Positions 9,510 through 16,656 of a stretch of 64,000 bases of DNA are shown in pieces. A program made the translations under genes and the position numbers. The DNA is from Microbispora siamensis. Its GTDB lineage: Bacteria > Actinomycetota > Actinomycetes > Streptosporangiales > Streptosporangiaceae. The stretch is taken from positions 124,001 through 188,000 of the forward strand of contig NZ_BOOF01000018.1 in the NCBI RefSeq assembly GCF_016863095.1, read 5' to 3'. The stretch's first letter is position 1. Every line of letters starts with the position of its first letter. Under the pieces are notes generated by a model, which was given only the letters and a program-made list of their open reading frames with translations, did not search any database and was not told the DNA's origin.

Positions 9510-10358
9510 TCCCCCTTGATCACGGCGTCGAGGTCGTACGCGTGCCGCACCGTCTTCACGTACGCGCGGAAGGCCGAGGCGTGCGCGGCGGTCAGCGTGC
9601 CGTAGGCCAGCATGCCCAGCGTCTCGTCGTCCAGCCCCTCACCGTAGGAGTGCATGGCGTCGGACAGCATGTGCCAGCCGCGCGGCGTGGAGAACGGTTC
9701 CTCCGTCTTGGGCGGCGCGCTCCGCAGGTGGTCGGGGCGCTGGACGAGGTAGTCGACGATCCAGGGATGGATGCCGCTCGTGGCCGCCCAGCTCAGCCAG
9801 TCGTCGGCCGAGGCCCGCAGATGGATGTGGATCATGCGGTTGACCAGCGCGGACGGCATGGGCCTCGCGAGCGCGTTGTCGGTCGCCCGGTTTCCCGCGC
9901 TGATCACCACCGACCCCGCAGGCAGCTCGTACGTGCCGATGCGCCGGTCGAGGATCAGCGAATAGAACGCCTTCTGGACCTCCGGGGAGGAGGCGTTGAG
10001 CTCGTCCAGGAACAGGCAGTAGGGCTCCTGCCTCGCGATCGTCTCCGGCGGGGCGAACCGGCTGCGGTCCCCGACGATCTGCGGCACGCCGATGAGGTCC
10101 TCCGGAGCGAGCTGCGTGCCGAGGAGCGTCACGCAGTCGAGGCCGAGGGAGTCGGCGAACGCGCGGACGAGGGAGCTCTTGCCGATGCCCGGCGCACCCC
10201 ACAGGAACACCGGGCGCACGACGGCGACGTGCAGCAGCACGTCCGGAAGCTGCGCGGGAGTCACGGTCAGGGTCGCCTGCATGCGCCCCAGACTCGCAAA
10301 ACCCGCTTATCCGCCGCACCTCATCAAGACCCGCCGGCGGCCGCGTCGCGGCGGACGG

Positions 10359-11342
10359 TCACCTGCCCTGCCCGGTGGGCGCCGCGCGCCCGTGCGGCTC
10401 GTCCCAGTCGGCCTCCCGGGGCTCGACCGCGATCCGCACCGGCCCGTCGCCCCGGTAGGCGGGCCGGGTGGTGAGCCGTAGGGCGGCGAAGTCGGTCGTC
10501 TCCCGGAACGCCGGGAGCCGGTAGAGATCGCGCGCGTACGGCCACAGGTTGGGATAGTCCGTCAGCGGCCGTTCGCCGATCCCGGCGAGCGGGTTGTGCA
10601 GCAGGTCATACCTGACCAGGACCACCCAGAGCTGCACGTCGGACTCGGTGAGGCGGTCCCCGAACAGGTAACGCCGGTCGGCCAGGCGGGCGTCGAGGCG
10701 GTCGAGCGCGGCGAGCACCTCGCCGCGCCGCCGCTCGTACTCCTCCTGCGTGGCGGCCCTGGCCACCCCGTGCACGCCGTGGGCGAGGTCGCGGGCGATC
10801 TCCTCGTCCAGGGCCTCGATCTCCTCGCGCAGGTCCTCCGGATAGAGGTCCACGCCCGAGTCGGCCCACTCGGCGAACCGGGTGCCGAGGTCGACCGGGA
10901 TGTCGGGGTAGTTGTTGCTCACGATCCGGTTCGTCCGCCGGTCCCACAGCACCGGCACCGAGATGTGGCCGGGATAGCCGGGCTCGGTGGCGTCGTACGC
11001 CTCGGCGAGGAGCGCGAAGCCGTTCACCGGGTCGGGACCGCGCCGCTCCCGGAACGCCCAGCCGCGCGCGTCACGCTCGTCGTCGACGTACGACAGCGAG
11101 ACGACGTCCTTCAGGCCGGCCAGGTCGCGCACGATGGCCGCCCGCTGCGCCCACGGGCACACGTACGCGGCGTACAGGTGGTAGCGGCCGGGCTCGGCGG
11201 GGTGGCCGCCGGAACCGTCGGCGGTGATCCGGCCCTGGAAGGGGTAGAGGGGTCCCGGCCGGTCGGTCCTGCCCGGCCCGTAAGGGCCGAAGGCGGCGAC
11301 GTCGGCGGGGCTCGCGTAAACGGGAGCGTGGGTGGTCGTCAC
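10359..11342 (-). CDS. Glutathionyl-hydroquinone reductase-like (omega-class GST/ECM4 family) enzyme
   Basis: This 327-residue protein has the family layout: an N-terminal thioredoxin-fold domain with the catalytic motif 'YVCPWAQRAAI' (Cys near residue 62), then 'VSLSYVDDERDARGWAF', 'PVLWDRRTNRIVSNNYPDI' and an all-helical C-terminal domain containing 'ALDRLDARLADRRYLFGDRLTESDVQLW'. Family members reduce glutathionyl-quinols through the active-site Cys. Actinobacteria use mycothiol, so a mycothiol-linked reaction is more likely, which is inference. The GTG start at 11342 overlaps the preceding FMN reductase stop by 4 nt (GTGA), so the two are translationally coupled. The enzyme works in the cytosol. 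Confidence 0.88.
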   Translation of the reverse strand: MTTTHAPVYASPADVAAFGPYGPGRTDRPGPLYPFQGRITADGSGGHPAEPGRYHLYAAYVCPWAQRAAIVRDLAGLKDVVSLSYVDDERDARGWAFRERRGPDPVNGFALLAEAYDATEPGYPGHISVPVLWDRRTNRIVSNNYPDIPVDLGTRFAEWADSGVDLYPEDLREEIEALDEEIARDLAHGVHGVARAATQEEYERRRGEVLAALDRLDARLADRRYLFGDRLTESDVQLWVVLVRYDLLHNPLAGIGERPLTDYPNLWPYARDLYRLPAFRETTDFAALRLTTRPAYRGDGPVRIAVEPREADWDEPHGRAAPTGQGR

Positions 11343-11863
11343 GCGGTCGCCCGCCTCTCCAGCGCCGCGGCGACCTGTGCGGCGACGCGATCCGTCCAGT
11401 CGGTGAGGACCCGGTCGAGGTCGGGGATCTCGGCCTCGAGCAGCGCCAGGCCGGGGCTGGGCACGAGCGCGCCCAGCTCGACCAGCACGGGACGCAGGTG
11501 CAGCTCGACGGCCAGCGCGTGCCGGGGGGAGCCCATGACCAGCAGCGGCAGCGCCACCGTCCCGGTCAGCGCGCCGCCGGGGAGACGGTCGAGGAACGCC
11601 TTGAGCAGCCCGGTGTAGGTGGCCTTGTAGGTGGGGCTGGCCACCACGAGCACCTGCGCTCCGGCGACCAGTTCCAGCGCCACCTCCACGGTCGGCGAAG
11701 GGCCGGGGGTGAACAGGTGCGGCCCGATCGCGGACAGGTCCACGACCTCGGGCGGCGCCTCGTGCCCGATCCGGCGCCCCACCGCCTCGGCCGCCGCCAC
11801 GGCCGCGAGGTGGGTCCGGGAACCGCCGCGCGGATTGCCGACCAGCACCACGAGAGAGCTCAC
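11339..11863 (-). CDS. NADPH-dependent FMN reductase (SsuE/MsuE-like)
   Basis: A 174-residue flavodoxin-like reductase. 'VVLVGNPRGGSRTHLAA' near the N-terminus binds the FMN phosphate (family motif GSxRxxS), and 'VVASPTYKATYTGLLKAFLDRLP' is the conserved flavin-ring loop that usually reads SPxYxxSYxGxLK. Such enzymes provide FMNH2 to two-component monooxygenases, for example in sulfonate desulfonation. No SsuD-type monooxygenase lies in the window. It starts at GTG 11863, overlapping by 4 nt the stop of a 38-codon ORF, and overlaps the next gene by 4 nt. Confidence 0.88.
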   Translation of the reverse strand: MSSLVVLVGNPRGGSRTHLAAVAAAEAVGRRIGHEAPPEVVDLSAIGPHLFTPGPSPTVEVALELVAGAQVLVVASPTYKATYTGLLKAFLDRLPGGALTGTVALPLLVMGSPRHALAVELHLRPVLVELGALVPSPGLALLEAEIPDLDRVLTDWTDRVAAQVAAALERRATA

Positions 11864-11976
11864 GAGGCCACCGCCTCGTGCCGCTCGGAGCGTCCGGTCT
11901 CCGCGTAGAAGAGCTTACGAGTGGTCAACAGACGGTCCTCCAGATCGGGACGGATGTTCGTGCGGAGCGGGATCAC
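11860..11976 (-). CDS. Small 38-residue ORF coupled between two flavin enzymes
   Basis: The gap between the flavin reductase and the FMN reductase is filled exactly by an open frame beginning GTG ATC CCG at 11976. It overlaps the upstream stop by 3 nt (frame GTGA) and the downstream GTG by 4 nt. The product begins MIPLRTNIRPDLEDRLLTTR and ends in a charged 'GRSERHEAVAS'. It has no signal peptide or membrane segment and I do not recognise it. Tight coupling on both sides suggests it is translated. It could also be the remnant of a larger monooxygenase gene whose loss would explain why two reductases remain without an oxygenase. Confidence 0.45.
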   Translation of the reverse strand: MIPLRTNIRPDLEDRLLTTRKLFYAETGRSERHEAVAS

Positions 11977-12506
11977 GGGTGGGCGATGAACCGGCCGAAG
12001 CGGCCCTGGTGGTACAGCAGCGGACGCCCCGGCCCGCGCACCTCGGCCTGGGTGACCAGCCCCACGACGAGGACGTGGTCGCCCACGCCGACCCGCTCGT
12101 ACGGCAGGCAGATCAGGTGCGCGGAGACGTCCTCGAGCAGCGGCGCCCCGAGCGGGCCCGGACGCCACCTGGTGGGCTCGGCGAACCGGTCGACGCCCTT
12201 GCGGGCGAACCGGGCGGCGAGATCGGCCTGGTCGCTGGCCAGGACGTTGACGGCGAAGTGGTCCGCCGCGCGCAGCGACGGCCAGGTGGTGGACGCCTGG
12301 TCCACGTAGAAGGAGACGAGGGGCGGGTCCAGGCTGACGGAGGAGAACGAGGTGGCGGTCAACCCCACCGGCACTCCCCCGCTCTCCGCAGTGATCACGA
12401 CGACTCCCGCCGCGTGCACCGCGAGGGCGCGCTTATAGCCGTCGGCGTCCAGCCCGCGCTTGTAGTCGTCGGCGTCGAGGCCGGGGCCGAGCAGAGTCTC
12501 CGTCAT
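11973..12506 (-). CDS. Flavin reductase domain protein (flavin:NADH oxidoreductase type)
   Basis: The ATG at 12506 is chosen because GGAGG lies 7 nt upstream, giving 177 residues. 'YKRALAVHAAGVVVITAESGGVPVGLTATSFSSVSLDPPLVSFYVDQASTTWPSL' is the classic flavin-reductase-like split-barrel motif with the FMN-binding T-(A/S)-(T/S)-F-x-S-V-S-L-D-PP-L. The family reduces FMN or FAD with NAD(P)H for partner monooxygenases. Residues 2-20 contain a short repeat (LDADDYKRG/LDADGYKRA). It is the first gene of the operon that continues to 10359, with a promoter candidate and dyad about 290 nt upstream. Confidence 0.88.
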   Translation of the reverse strand: MTETLLGPGLDADDYKRGLDADGYKRALAVHAAGVVVITAESGGVPVGLTATSFSSVSLDPPLVSFYVDQASTTWPSLRAADHFAVNVLASDQADLAARFARKGVDRFAEPTRWRPGPLGAPLLEDVSAHLICLPYERVGVGDHVLVVGLVTQAEVRGPGRPLLYHQGRFGRFIAHP

Positions 12507-12777
12507 GGCAAACCTCCGGAAGGTCGCGGCTGCTCTCAAGGTCGATTCCGCCCGCCGCGGGCACCACGACACGCGGGATCAGGGATTCGGATGGAGGCGG
12601 GACCGTGCGTGACACGATCACGCACGGCTCGCGAGGAGGACGGCCGATGCTCCCGGCCGGCCCTCATCGGCACGATGACGACGGAAGATTCACAATCAAC
12701 GACACTGCGCGCTGGCGACGTGGCCGTAGTCCACGCTCGAACGCCGGGTCAGACGAACGCCCTGGCTCATACCACCG

Positions 12778-12806
12778 AACGTACGATCACCTGAGCGAAA
12801 TGTCAA
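12778..12806 (-). promoter_or_regulatory. Candidate promoter of the flavin reductase operon
   Basis: On the - strand TTGACA (12806-12801) is followed after 17 nt by TACGTT (12783-12778). The -35 box is perfect and the -10 box weak (3 of 6). It sits in a conspicuously AT-rich patch next to a dyad. Its start would leave a leader of more than 250 nt, so it may not be the only promoter. The rest of 12507-12850 holds nothing else I can support. Confidence 0.4.
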
Positions 12807-12807
12807 T

Positions 12808-12833
12808 ATTTCCTACTAGCTTTGCAGGAAAAT
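12808..12833. promoter_or_regulatory. AT-rich dyad directly upstream of the -35 box
   Basis: ATTTCCT (12808-12814) and AGGAAA (12826-12831) form an inverted repeat with an 11-nt centre, immediately upstream of the TTGACA on the - strand. The position is typical for an activator. The half-site TTTCCTAC also appears (reverse strand) in the palindrome at 26338-26355. Confidence 0.4.
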
Positions 12834-12850
12834 CCCTGTCCGCGGCGCGA

Positions 12851-13342
12851 TCAGGGCTCCACCCTGCCGGTCGCCCATGCCCACGCGGCGATCGCGACGC
12901 GGTTCCCGGCGCCGACCTTGCGCTGGATGGAGGCGACGTGGTTCTTGACGGTGCCCGGAGACAGGAAGAGCTCAGCGGCGATCTCGGCATTGGTCCTGCC
13001 CTGCGCGACCCGGGCCACGATCTCGTCCTCTCTCTCCGTGAGGACCACGGTGGAGGTCTCCCGAGACTGTTCGCGCTGACGCAGCAGCCGGACGGTGAGC
13101 TGCGGGCTGATGAGCACGTCGCCGTTCATCGCGGCCCGGATCGCCTCGATGAGCAGCGTGGGGCCGGAGCGTTTGAGTATGAACCCGGCGGCGCCGTGCC
13201 GGAGCGCGGCATCGACGTACTCGTCCAGCCCGAAGGTGGTGACGACCACGACGTGGATGCCGGTGCCGGCCAGGGCGCGGGTGACCTCGATGCCGTCGGT
13301 TCCCGGCATGCGGATGTCGGCGAGCACCACGTCGGGCTTGAC
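12851..13342 (-). pseudogene. NarL/LuxR-type response regulator lacking the first part of its receiver domain
   Basis: The frame holds the second half of a receiver domain from 'VKPDVVLADIRMPGTDGIEV' (phosphoacceptor Asp in VLADIRM), through 'VVVVTTFGLDEYV' and 'GAAGFILK', and a complete LuxR-type helix-turn-helix ('LTEREDEIVARVAQGRTNAEIAAELFLSPGTVKNHVASIQRKVGAGNRV'), stopping at 12851. About 50 N-terminal residues, including the acidic pair that binds Mg2+, are missing. The upstream sequence is instead the kinase gene in another frame. A GTG at 13330 could in principle start a DNA-binding fragment but has no ribosome site. The deletion junction is near 13341-13348. Confidence 0.8.
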
Positions 13343-14325
13343 CGTTCCGCGATCAGCTCACCGCCCCGGGCCTGAACGAGCGCGGCGAGGGCGGGCAGGC
13401 CGGTGCCACCACGCCGGGGGCCCGGGGCGCGGACCACGCCGTCGTTGGTCATCGTGACCTCCAGAATGCCGGACGAGGCGCTGACGCTCAGGTCCACCCG
13501 TCTGGCCTGCGGGGCGTGCCGCCTGATGTTGGTCATTCCTTCGATCACGATCCGGTAGGCCAGTGCCGCGATGTCCGGCGAAGCCGCCGCGGCCGGATCC
13601 ATGCGCAGGTCGACCCGCGCCGGCCCGGCGGCGGAGAACCGTTCCGCCGCCTCGCGGATCCCGCCCAGGTCGCCGCCGGGGGCAAGAGGCCGGTCGTGGT
13701 GCAGCATGTCCAGCGTCCGGTCCAGCATGGACAGGGCCCGCAGGCCCGCGCCCTCGACGCGCTCGAGCGCCTGCCGCGGATCGCCCGCGACGCGGCCGGC
13801 CTGAGCGTGCGCCACCATCTCGCTGATGTCGTGCGCCAGATAATCGTGCAGATCCCCGGCGAGCCGCAGCCGCAGGGCCAGACGAGCGTCGGCCACCGCG
13901 CGCTCCTGCCGTGCATCGAGCAAGCGCAGGTAGCCGCCGACGGCGGCGGCCAGCAGCGCGCCCAGACCCCAGAACGCGCACGCGCCGACCCCCTCCAGAG
14001 GCGAGACGGGCGCGAACACACGCAGCAACCAGACGGACGCGGCCAGGCCCGCGATCGGCGCCGACACCATGGCCCGCCGAACTGGCGCATATCGGATGAC
14101 CAGGGCGACCAGCACCATCAGCGCCGCGCTCTCGACCATGCCCAGCACGCCGGAGCCGGGCGCCGGCCGTGCCATGCCGGCCGACTGAGCCAGCGTGACG
14201 GCCACCGACACGATCGCCGCGAGCGACGCCGACGAGGACAGACGCGAACGGAACCGCGGCAGGAACGCCCCCGTCACGGCCCCCGCGACGGCAATCACCA
14301 TCGGCACCAGGGCAACACCCCACAT
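13343..14325 (-). pseudogene. DesK/NarX-type sensor histidine kinase truncated by deletion at its 3' end
   Basis: The start is probably ATG 14325 (GTG 14334 is possible). Five or six membrane segments occupy the first 150 residues. The HisKA_3 dimerisation motif is 'LAGDLHDYLAHDISEMVAHAQAG' with the phospho-His in DLHD. The ATPase domain shows an N-box-like 'VIEGMTNIRRHAPQARRV' and a G-box 'GGTGLPALAALVQARGGELIAER'. Just after this point, where about 15 more residues are normal, the sequence jumps into the middle of the response regulator in a different frame, adding about 70 nonsense residues before a stop at 13126. A deletion of roughly 200 bp covering the kinase end and regulator start explains both truncations. 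Catalytic residues remain, so kinase activity is conceivable but the phosphorelay is lost. Confidence 0.8.
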
Positions 14326-14369
14326 CACGGTCACCCAGTGACGATACGCGCAGACTGGGCCGCGCCGAG

Positions 14370-14384
14370 GAGTGCCGAACGGCA
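14370..14384. promoter_or_regulatory. Operator-like dyad 1 (TGCCGAACGGCA)
   Basis: TGCCG-AA-CGGCA is an inverted repeat preceded by GAG. An identical 15-bp copy lies at 14401-14415, 31 bp away (three helical turns), in the gap between the divergent kinase gene and membrane-protein gene. Identical twin dyads with helical phasing suggest a dimeric regulator, perhaps the adjacent NarL-type regulator. Confidence 0.55.
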
Positions 14385-14400
14385 CCGGTTCTGCCCGGAA

Positions 14401-14415
14401 GAGTGCCGAACGGCA
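14401..14415. promoter_or_regulatory. Operator-like dyad 2 (TGCCGAACGGCA)
   Basis: This is an exact 15-bp repeat of 14370-14384, ending 38 nt before the ATG of the membrane protein gene at 14454 and upstream of the divergent kinase. Confidence 0.55.
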
Positions 14416-14453
14416 TCTGGCTCACCGCCCGGCCGCGCCGGGAGGTTGATCTC

Positions 14454-15470
14454 ATGAAAACATTCCTCTCTGGCCGGCAGGGGCACGCGGCGGCGCTGTG
14501 GGCGCTGGCCTACGGTGTCCTCGGCGCCGCGTGGGCGCTGGGCATGCCCGGCTTCCCCTGGGGCGCCTCCGATCCCGACCCCGACGGAGCGCTGTCGATC
14601 CTGGCCGGCACGACGCCGCGCTTCGGTTGGTGGATCGCCGCCTTTTCGCTGTTCACCGCGGTGACGGCGCTGGCGCTGACCCGAAGGAGCGCCCGCCGTG
14701 CGCCGTTGTGGCCGGCCTGGACGATCGCCGCGTTCCTGGTCCTGGTGATCCCCGACTCCCGGCTGATGATGGGCGTCGCCTACACGCCGCTGTTGCTGGT
14801 CGCCCCCGTATTCGGCTGGGGGCTGGGCGGCGCCACCATCGCCGACGCCTGGCCCTGGCCGGTGCTCAACCAGCTCGTGTGCGTGCTGGGCGGCCTGCTG
14901 CTGGCCGCCGCGGCGCTGGCCTACACACGCGGCCAGCAGCGCGGGAGTTGGTTCACTCCGGAGCGCGGACGCATCGCGGTGTACGTGGCGGTCGCGGTTC
15001 CCCTGGTGTACTGCGCCACCCGGGGGGCGTGGGCGCTGGGCATCCCTCTCGGCGTGAGCAAGGAGTTCCTGGCCGAGGGCGAGGACGGCCTGTGGCTGCT
15101 GGGGGCCTATCTGGCGACCTTCGGGGCGCTCGGAGGCGTGCTCGCCCTCGGGCTGACCCAGCGGTGGGGCGAGGTCTTCCCGCGCTGGATCCCCGGTCTG
15201 CGGGGCAGGCGGGTGCCACCGTCGCTGGCGGTCATCCCGGCCGGGTTCGTCTCGATCATCATCACCGTGGCCGGGCTCACCTACATCCGATGGTCGATCG
15301 CGGGCCGGTTCACGCTGGATGAATGGGGCGCCTGGCTGCCGGAGTGCTTCTGGCCGATCTGGGGCGCCGCGCTCGCCACCGCCACGATCTGCTATCAGCG
15401 GCGCCGCAGGCATCCGCAGCAGGACGCATCACCCCTGACATCGGACGCCCTCACCTCTGCCGGCCGTTGA
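14454..15470 (+). CDS. Polytopic membrane protein of unknown function
   Basis: The ATG at 14454 follows GGAGG (14441-14445) by 8 nt, giving 338 residues. About nine hydrophobic segments alternate with short loops, for example 'WWIAAFSLFTAVTALALT', 'LVCVLGGLLLAAAALAYT' and 'SLAVIPAGFVSIIITVAGL'. The C-terminus is basic and cytoplasmic in appearance. No transporter or enzyme motif is evident. The gene is divergent from the broken two-component pair and separated from it by twin dyads, so it was probably the target of that system. Actinobacterial kinase-regulator pairs of this type often control neighbouring membrane proteins that respond to envelope stress. Loss of the regulator would leave it constitutive or silent. 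Confidence 0.75.
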   Translation: MKTFLSGRQGHAAALWALAYGVLGAAWALGMPGFPWGASDPDPDGALSILAGTTPRFGWWIAAFSLFTAVTALALTRRSARRAPLWPAWTIAAFLVLVIPDSRLMMGVAYTPLLLVAPVFGWGLGGATIADAWPWPVLNQLVCVLGGLLLAAAALAYTRGQQRGSWFTPERGRIAVYVAVAVPLVYCATRGAWALGIPLGVSKEFLAEGEDGLWLLGAYLATFGALGGVLALGLTQRWGEVFPRWIPGLRGRRVPPSLAVIPAGFVSIIITVAGLTYIRWSIAGRFTLDEWGAWLPECFWPIWGAALATATICYQRRRRHPQQDASPLTSDALTSAGR

Positions 15471-15498
15471 GAGGATCCACCACATCACCGCGACCGGG

Positions 15499-16635
15499 TC
15501 AGGTGACGACGACGGGGTGGCGCACCACCGCGTCGAAGCCGTAGCCGAGGGCGTTGTACGCCGCACGGTCGGGCTGCACGGCGCCCGTCTCGTCGGCGGC
15601 CCGGGCGAGCAGCCGGACGTTCCCCGCCTCGCGCGGGGTCCAGGGAAAGGTCCAGCGGACCCAGCCGCGCGGGTGCCGGTCGTCGCGCAGACGGGCCGGC
15701 CGCCACGACACGCCCTCGTCGTCGCTGACCTCGACCCGGACCACGCGCCCGCCGCCCGACCACGACCGGCCGCGCAGCAGGTGCTCGCGCCCCGCCTCCA
15801 GGCGAGCCGGCCAGGGCAGTTCGAAGGCGCTCTTCACCCCCACCCGGGTCAGCGGCGGGCCGCCACCGGGCGGGTGACCGGGGCCGTGCATCCGGTACAG
15901 CCGCGTGCTCCACGGCGACTCCAGCGGCTCCGCCGACACCTCGATGTCCCCCAGCCACTTGATCGAGGCGGCGCCCACCCAGCCCGGCACCACCAGGCGC
16001 GCCGGATGACCGTGGTCGGGCGGCAGCGGCCGCCCGTTCATCTCGTAGGCCACCAGCACGTCGTCCAGCGCCTTGGCCACGGGAAGCGGGCGCCGCACCC
16101 TCCCCAGGTTCTCCCCCGCCTCGACGTAGTCGGCGTCGAGCCCGCGCGGCATCAGCGCGACGGCCCTGCCGCTCATCCCCGCCCTCTCCAGGAGCGTCGC
16201 GAGGCGCACGCCCCGCCAGCGCGCCACCCCCACCGCGCCCAGCCGCCAGGGGGTGCCGGACACCTCCTGGTTCTGCTGCTCGCCGTACAGGCGGCGTCCG
16301 TTGCCCGCGCACTCGATGAACGCGGTCACGGTCTCGGCCGGCATGCCGAGGAGGTCCCGGTAGGTGAACGCGACCGGCCCGCCGTCGAGCCCGCCGCCCC
16401 ACAGCGTGAGCCGCCAGGTGGCCGCGTCGATCAGCGGTGTCGCCGTGTGGTTGCGGACGAAGAAGAGGTCGTCCGGCGTCAGGTAGTCCTCGCCGCGCAG
16501 CGCCTCCCAGCGGGTCTCCGCGTTCGTGCCGTGCACGGCGAACAGGCGGGGCGGCAGCGGCTTGCGGATGCCGGGCGGGGTTTCCGCCTCCGGGACCGTA
16601 CGCCGTGCTCCGAGACCGTCCTCTGTGAAAGTCAT
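15499..16635 (-). CDS. Sulfite-oxidase-family molybdopterin oxidoreductase
   Basis: This 378-residue protein has the oxidoreductase molybdopterin-binding domain with 'FFVRNHTATPLID', then 'VTAFIECAGNGRRLY', whose Cys is the molybdenum ligand in sulfite oxidase and YedY-type enzymes. 'VPGWVGAASIKWLGDIEVS' is the conserved segment that reads GxxGxxxVKWLxxI in the family. A C-terminal Mo-co dimerisation domain ('LRGRSWSGGGRVVRVEVSDDEGVSWRPARL...WTFPW') follows. No signal peptide and no heme domain are seen, so it should be cytosolic and use an unknown electron acceptor. ATG 16635 lies a few nt after GAGGAGG; a GTG at 16647 is the alternative. It follows the LanC-like gene by 21 nt. The neighbourhood of a YeiH exporter and AprAB-like enzymes fits sulfite detoxification, which is inferred. 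Confidence 0.88.
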   Translation of the reverse strand: MTFTEDGLGARRTVPEAETPPGIRKPLPPRLFAVHGTNAETRWEALRGEDYLTPDDLFFVRNHTATPLIDAATWRLTLWGGGLDGGPVAFTYRDLLGMPAETVTAFIECAGNGRRLYGEQQNQEVSGTPWRLGAVGVARWRGVRLATLLERAGMSGRAVALMPRGLDADYVEAGENLGRVRRPLPVAKALDDVLVAYEMNGRPLPPDHGHPARLVVPGWVGAASIKWLGDIEVSAEPLESPWSTRLYRMHGPGHPPGGGPPLTRVGVKSAFELPWPARLEAGREHLLRGRSWSGGGRVVRVEVSDDEGVSWRPARLRDDRHPRGWVRWTFPWTPREAGNVRLLARAADETGAVQPDRAAYNALGYGFDAVVRHPVVVT

Positions 16636-16656
16636 GGGCCTCCTCACCTGCCGCTG

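Larger units (their letters stand above)
9222..10282 (-). pseudogene. MoxR-type AAA+ ATPase with a frameshift in its C-terminal third
   Basis: The protein starts at ATG 10282 and has Walker A 'GAPGIGKSS' (about residue 30), Walker B 'CLFLDELNA' and a sensor-like 'SAGNRATDN'. The frame is lost near 9511-9515, a run of five C on the + strand. With one more base the reading becomes 'VIKGGRDLPRLAAARDLLYFLSETFRARL' and runs to the expected stop TGA at 9222-9224, giving about 354 residues. MoxR ATPases act as chaperones that remodel or activate partners with vWA proteins; the broken vWA gene follows directly. As sequenced, the product would lose the C-terminal lid region and carry an out-of-frame tail. 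A homopolymer indel is a common sequencing error, so the lesion needs checking in reads. Confidence 0.75.

Noticed and set aside
11339-12506. Complete alkanesulfonate (ssu) operon
   Set aside because: The reductases fit, but no SsuD-type monooxygenase or adjoining ABC genes are present in that operon.
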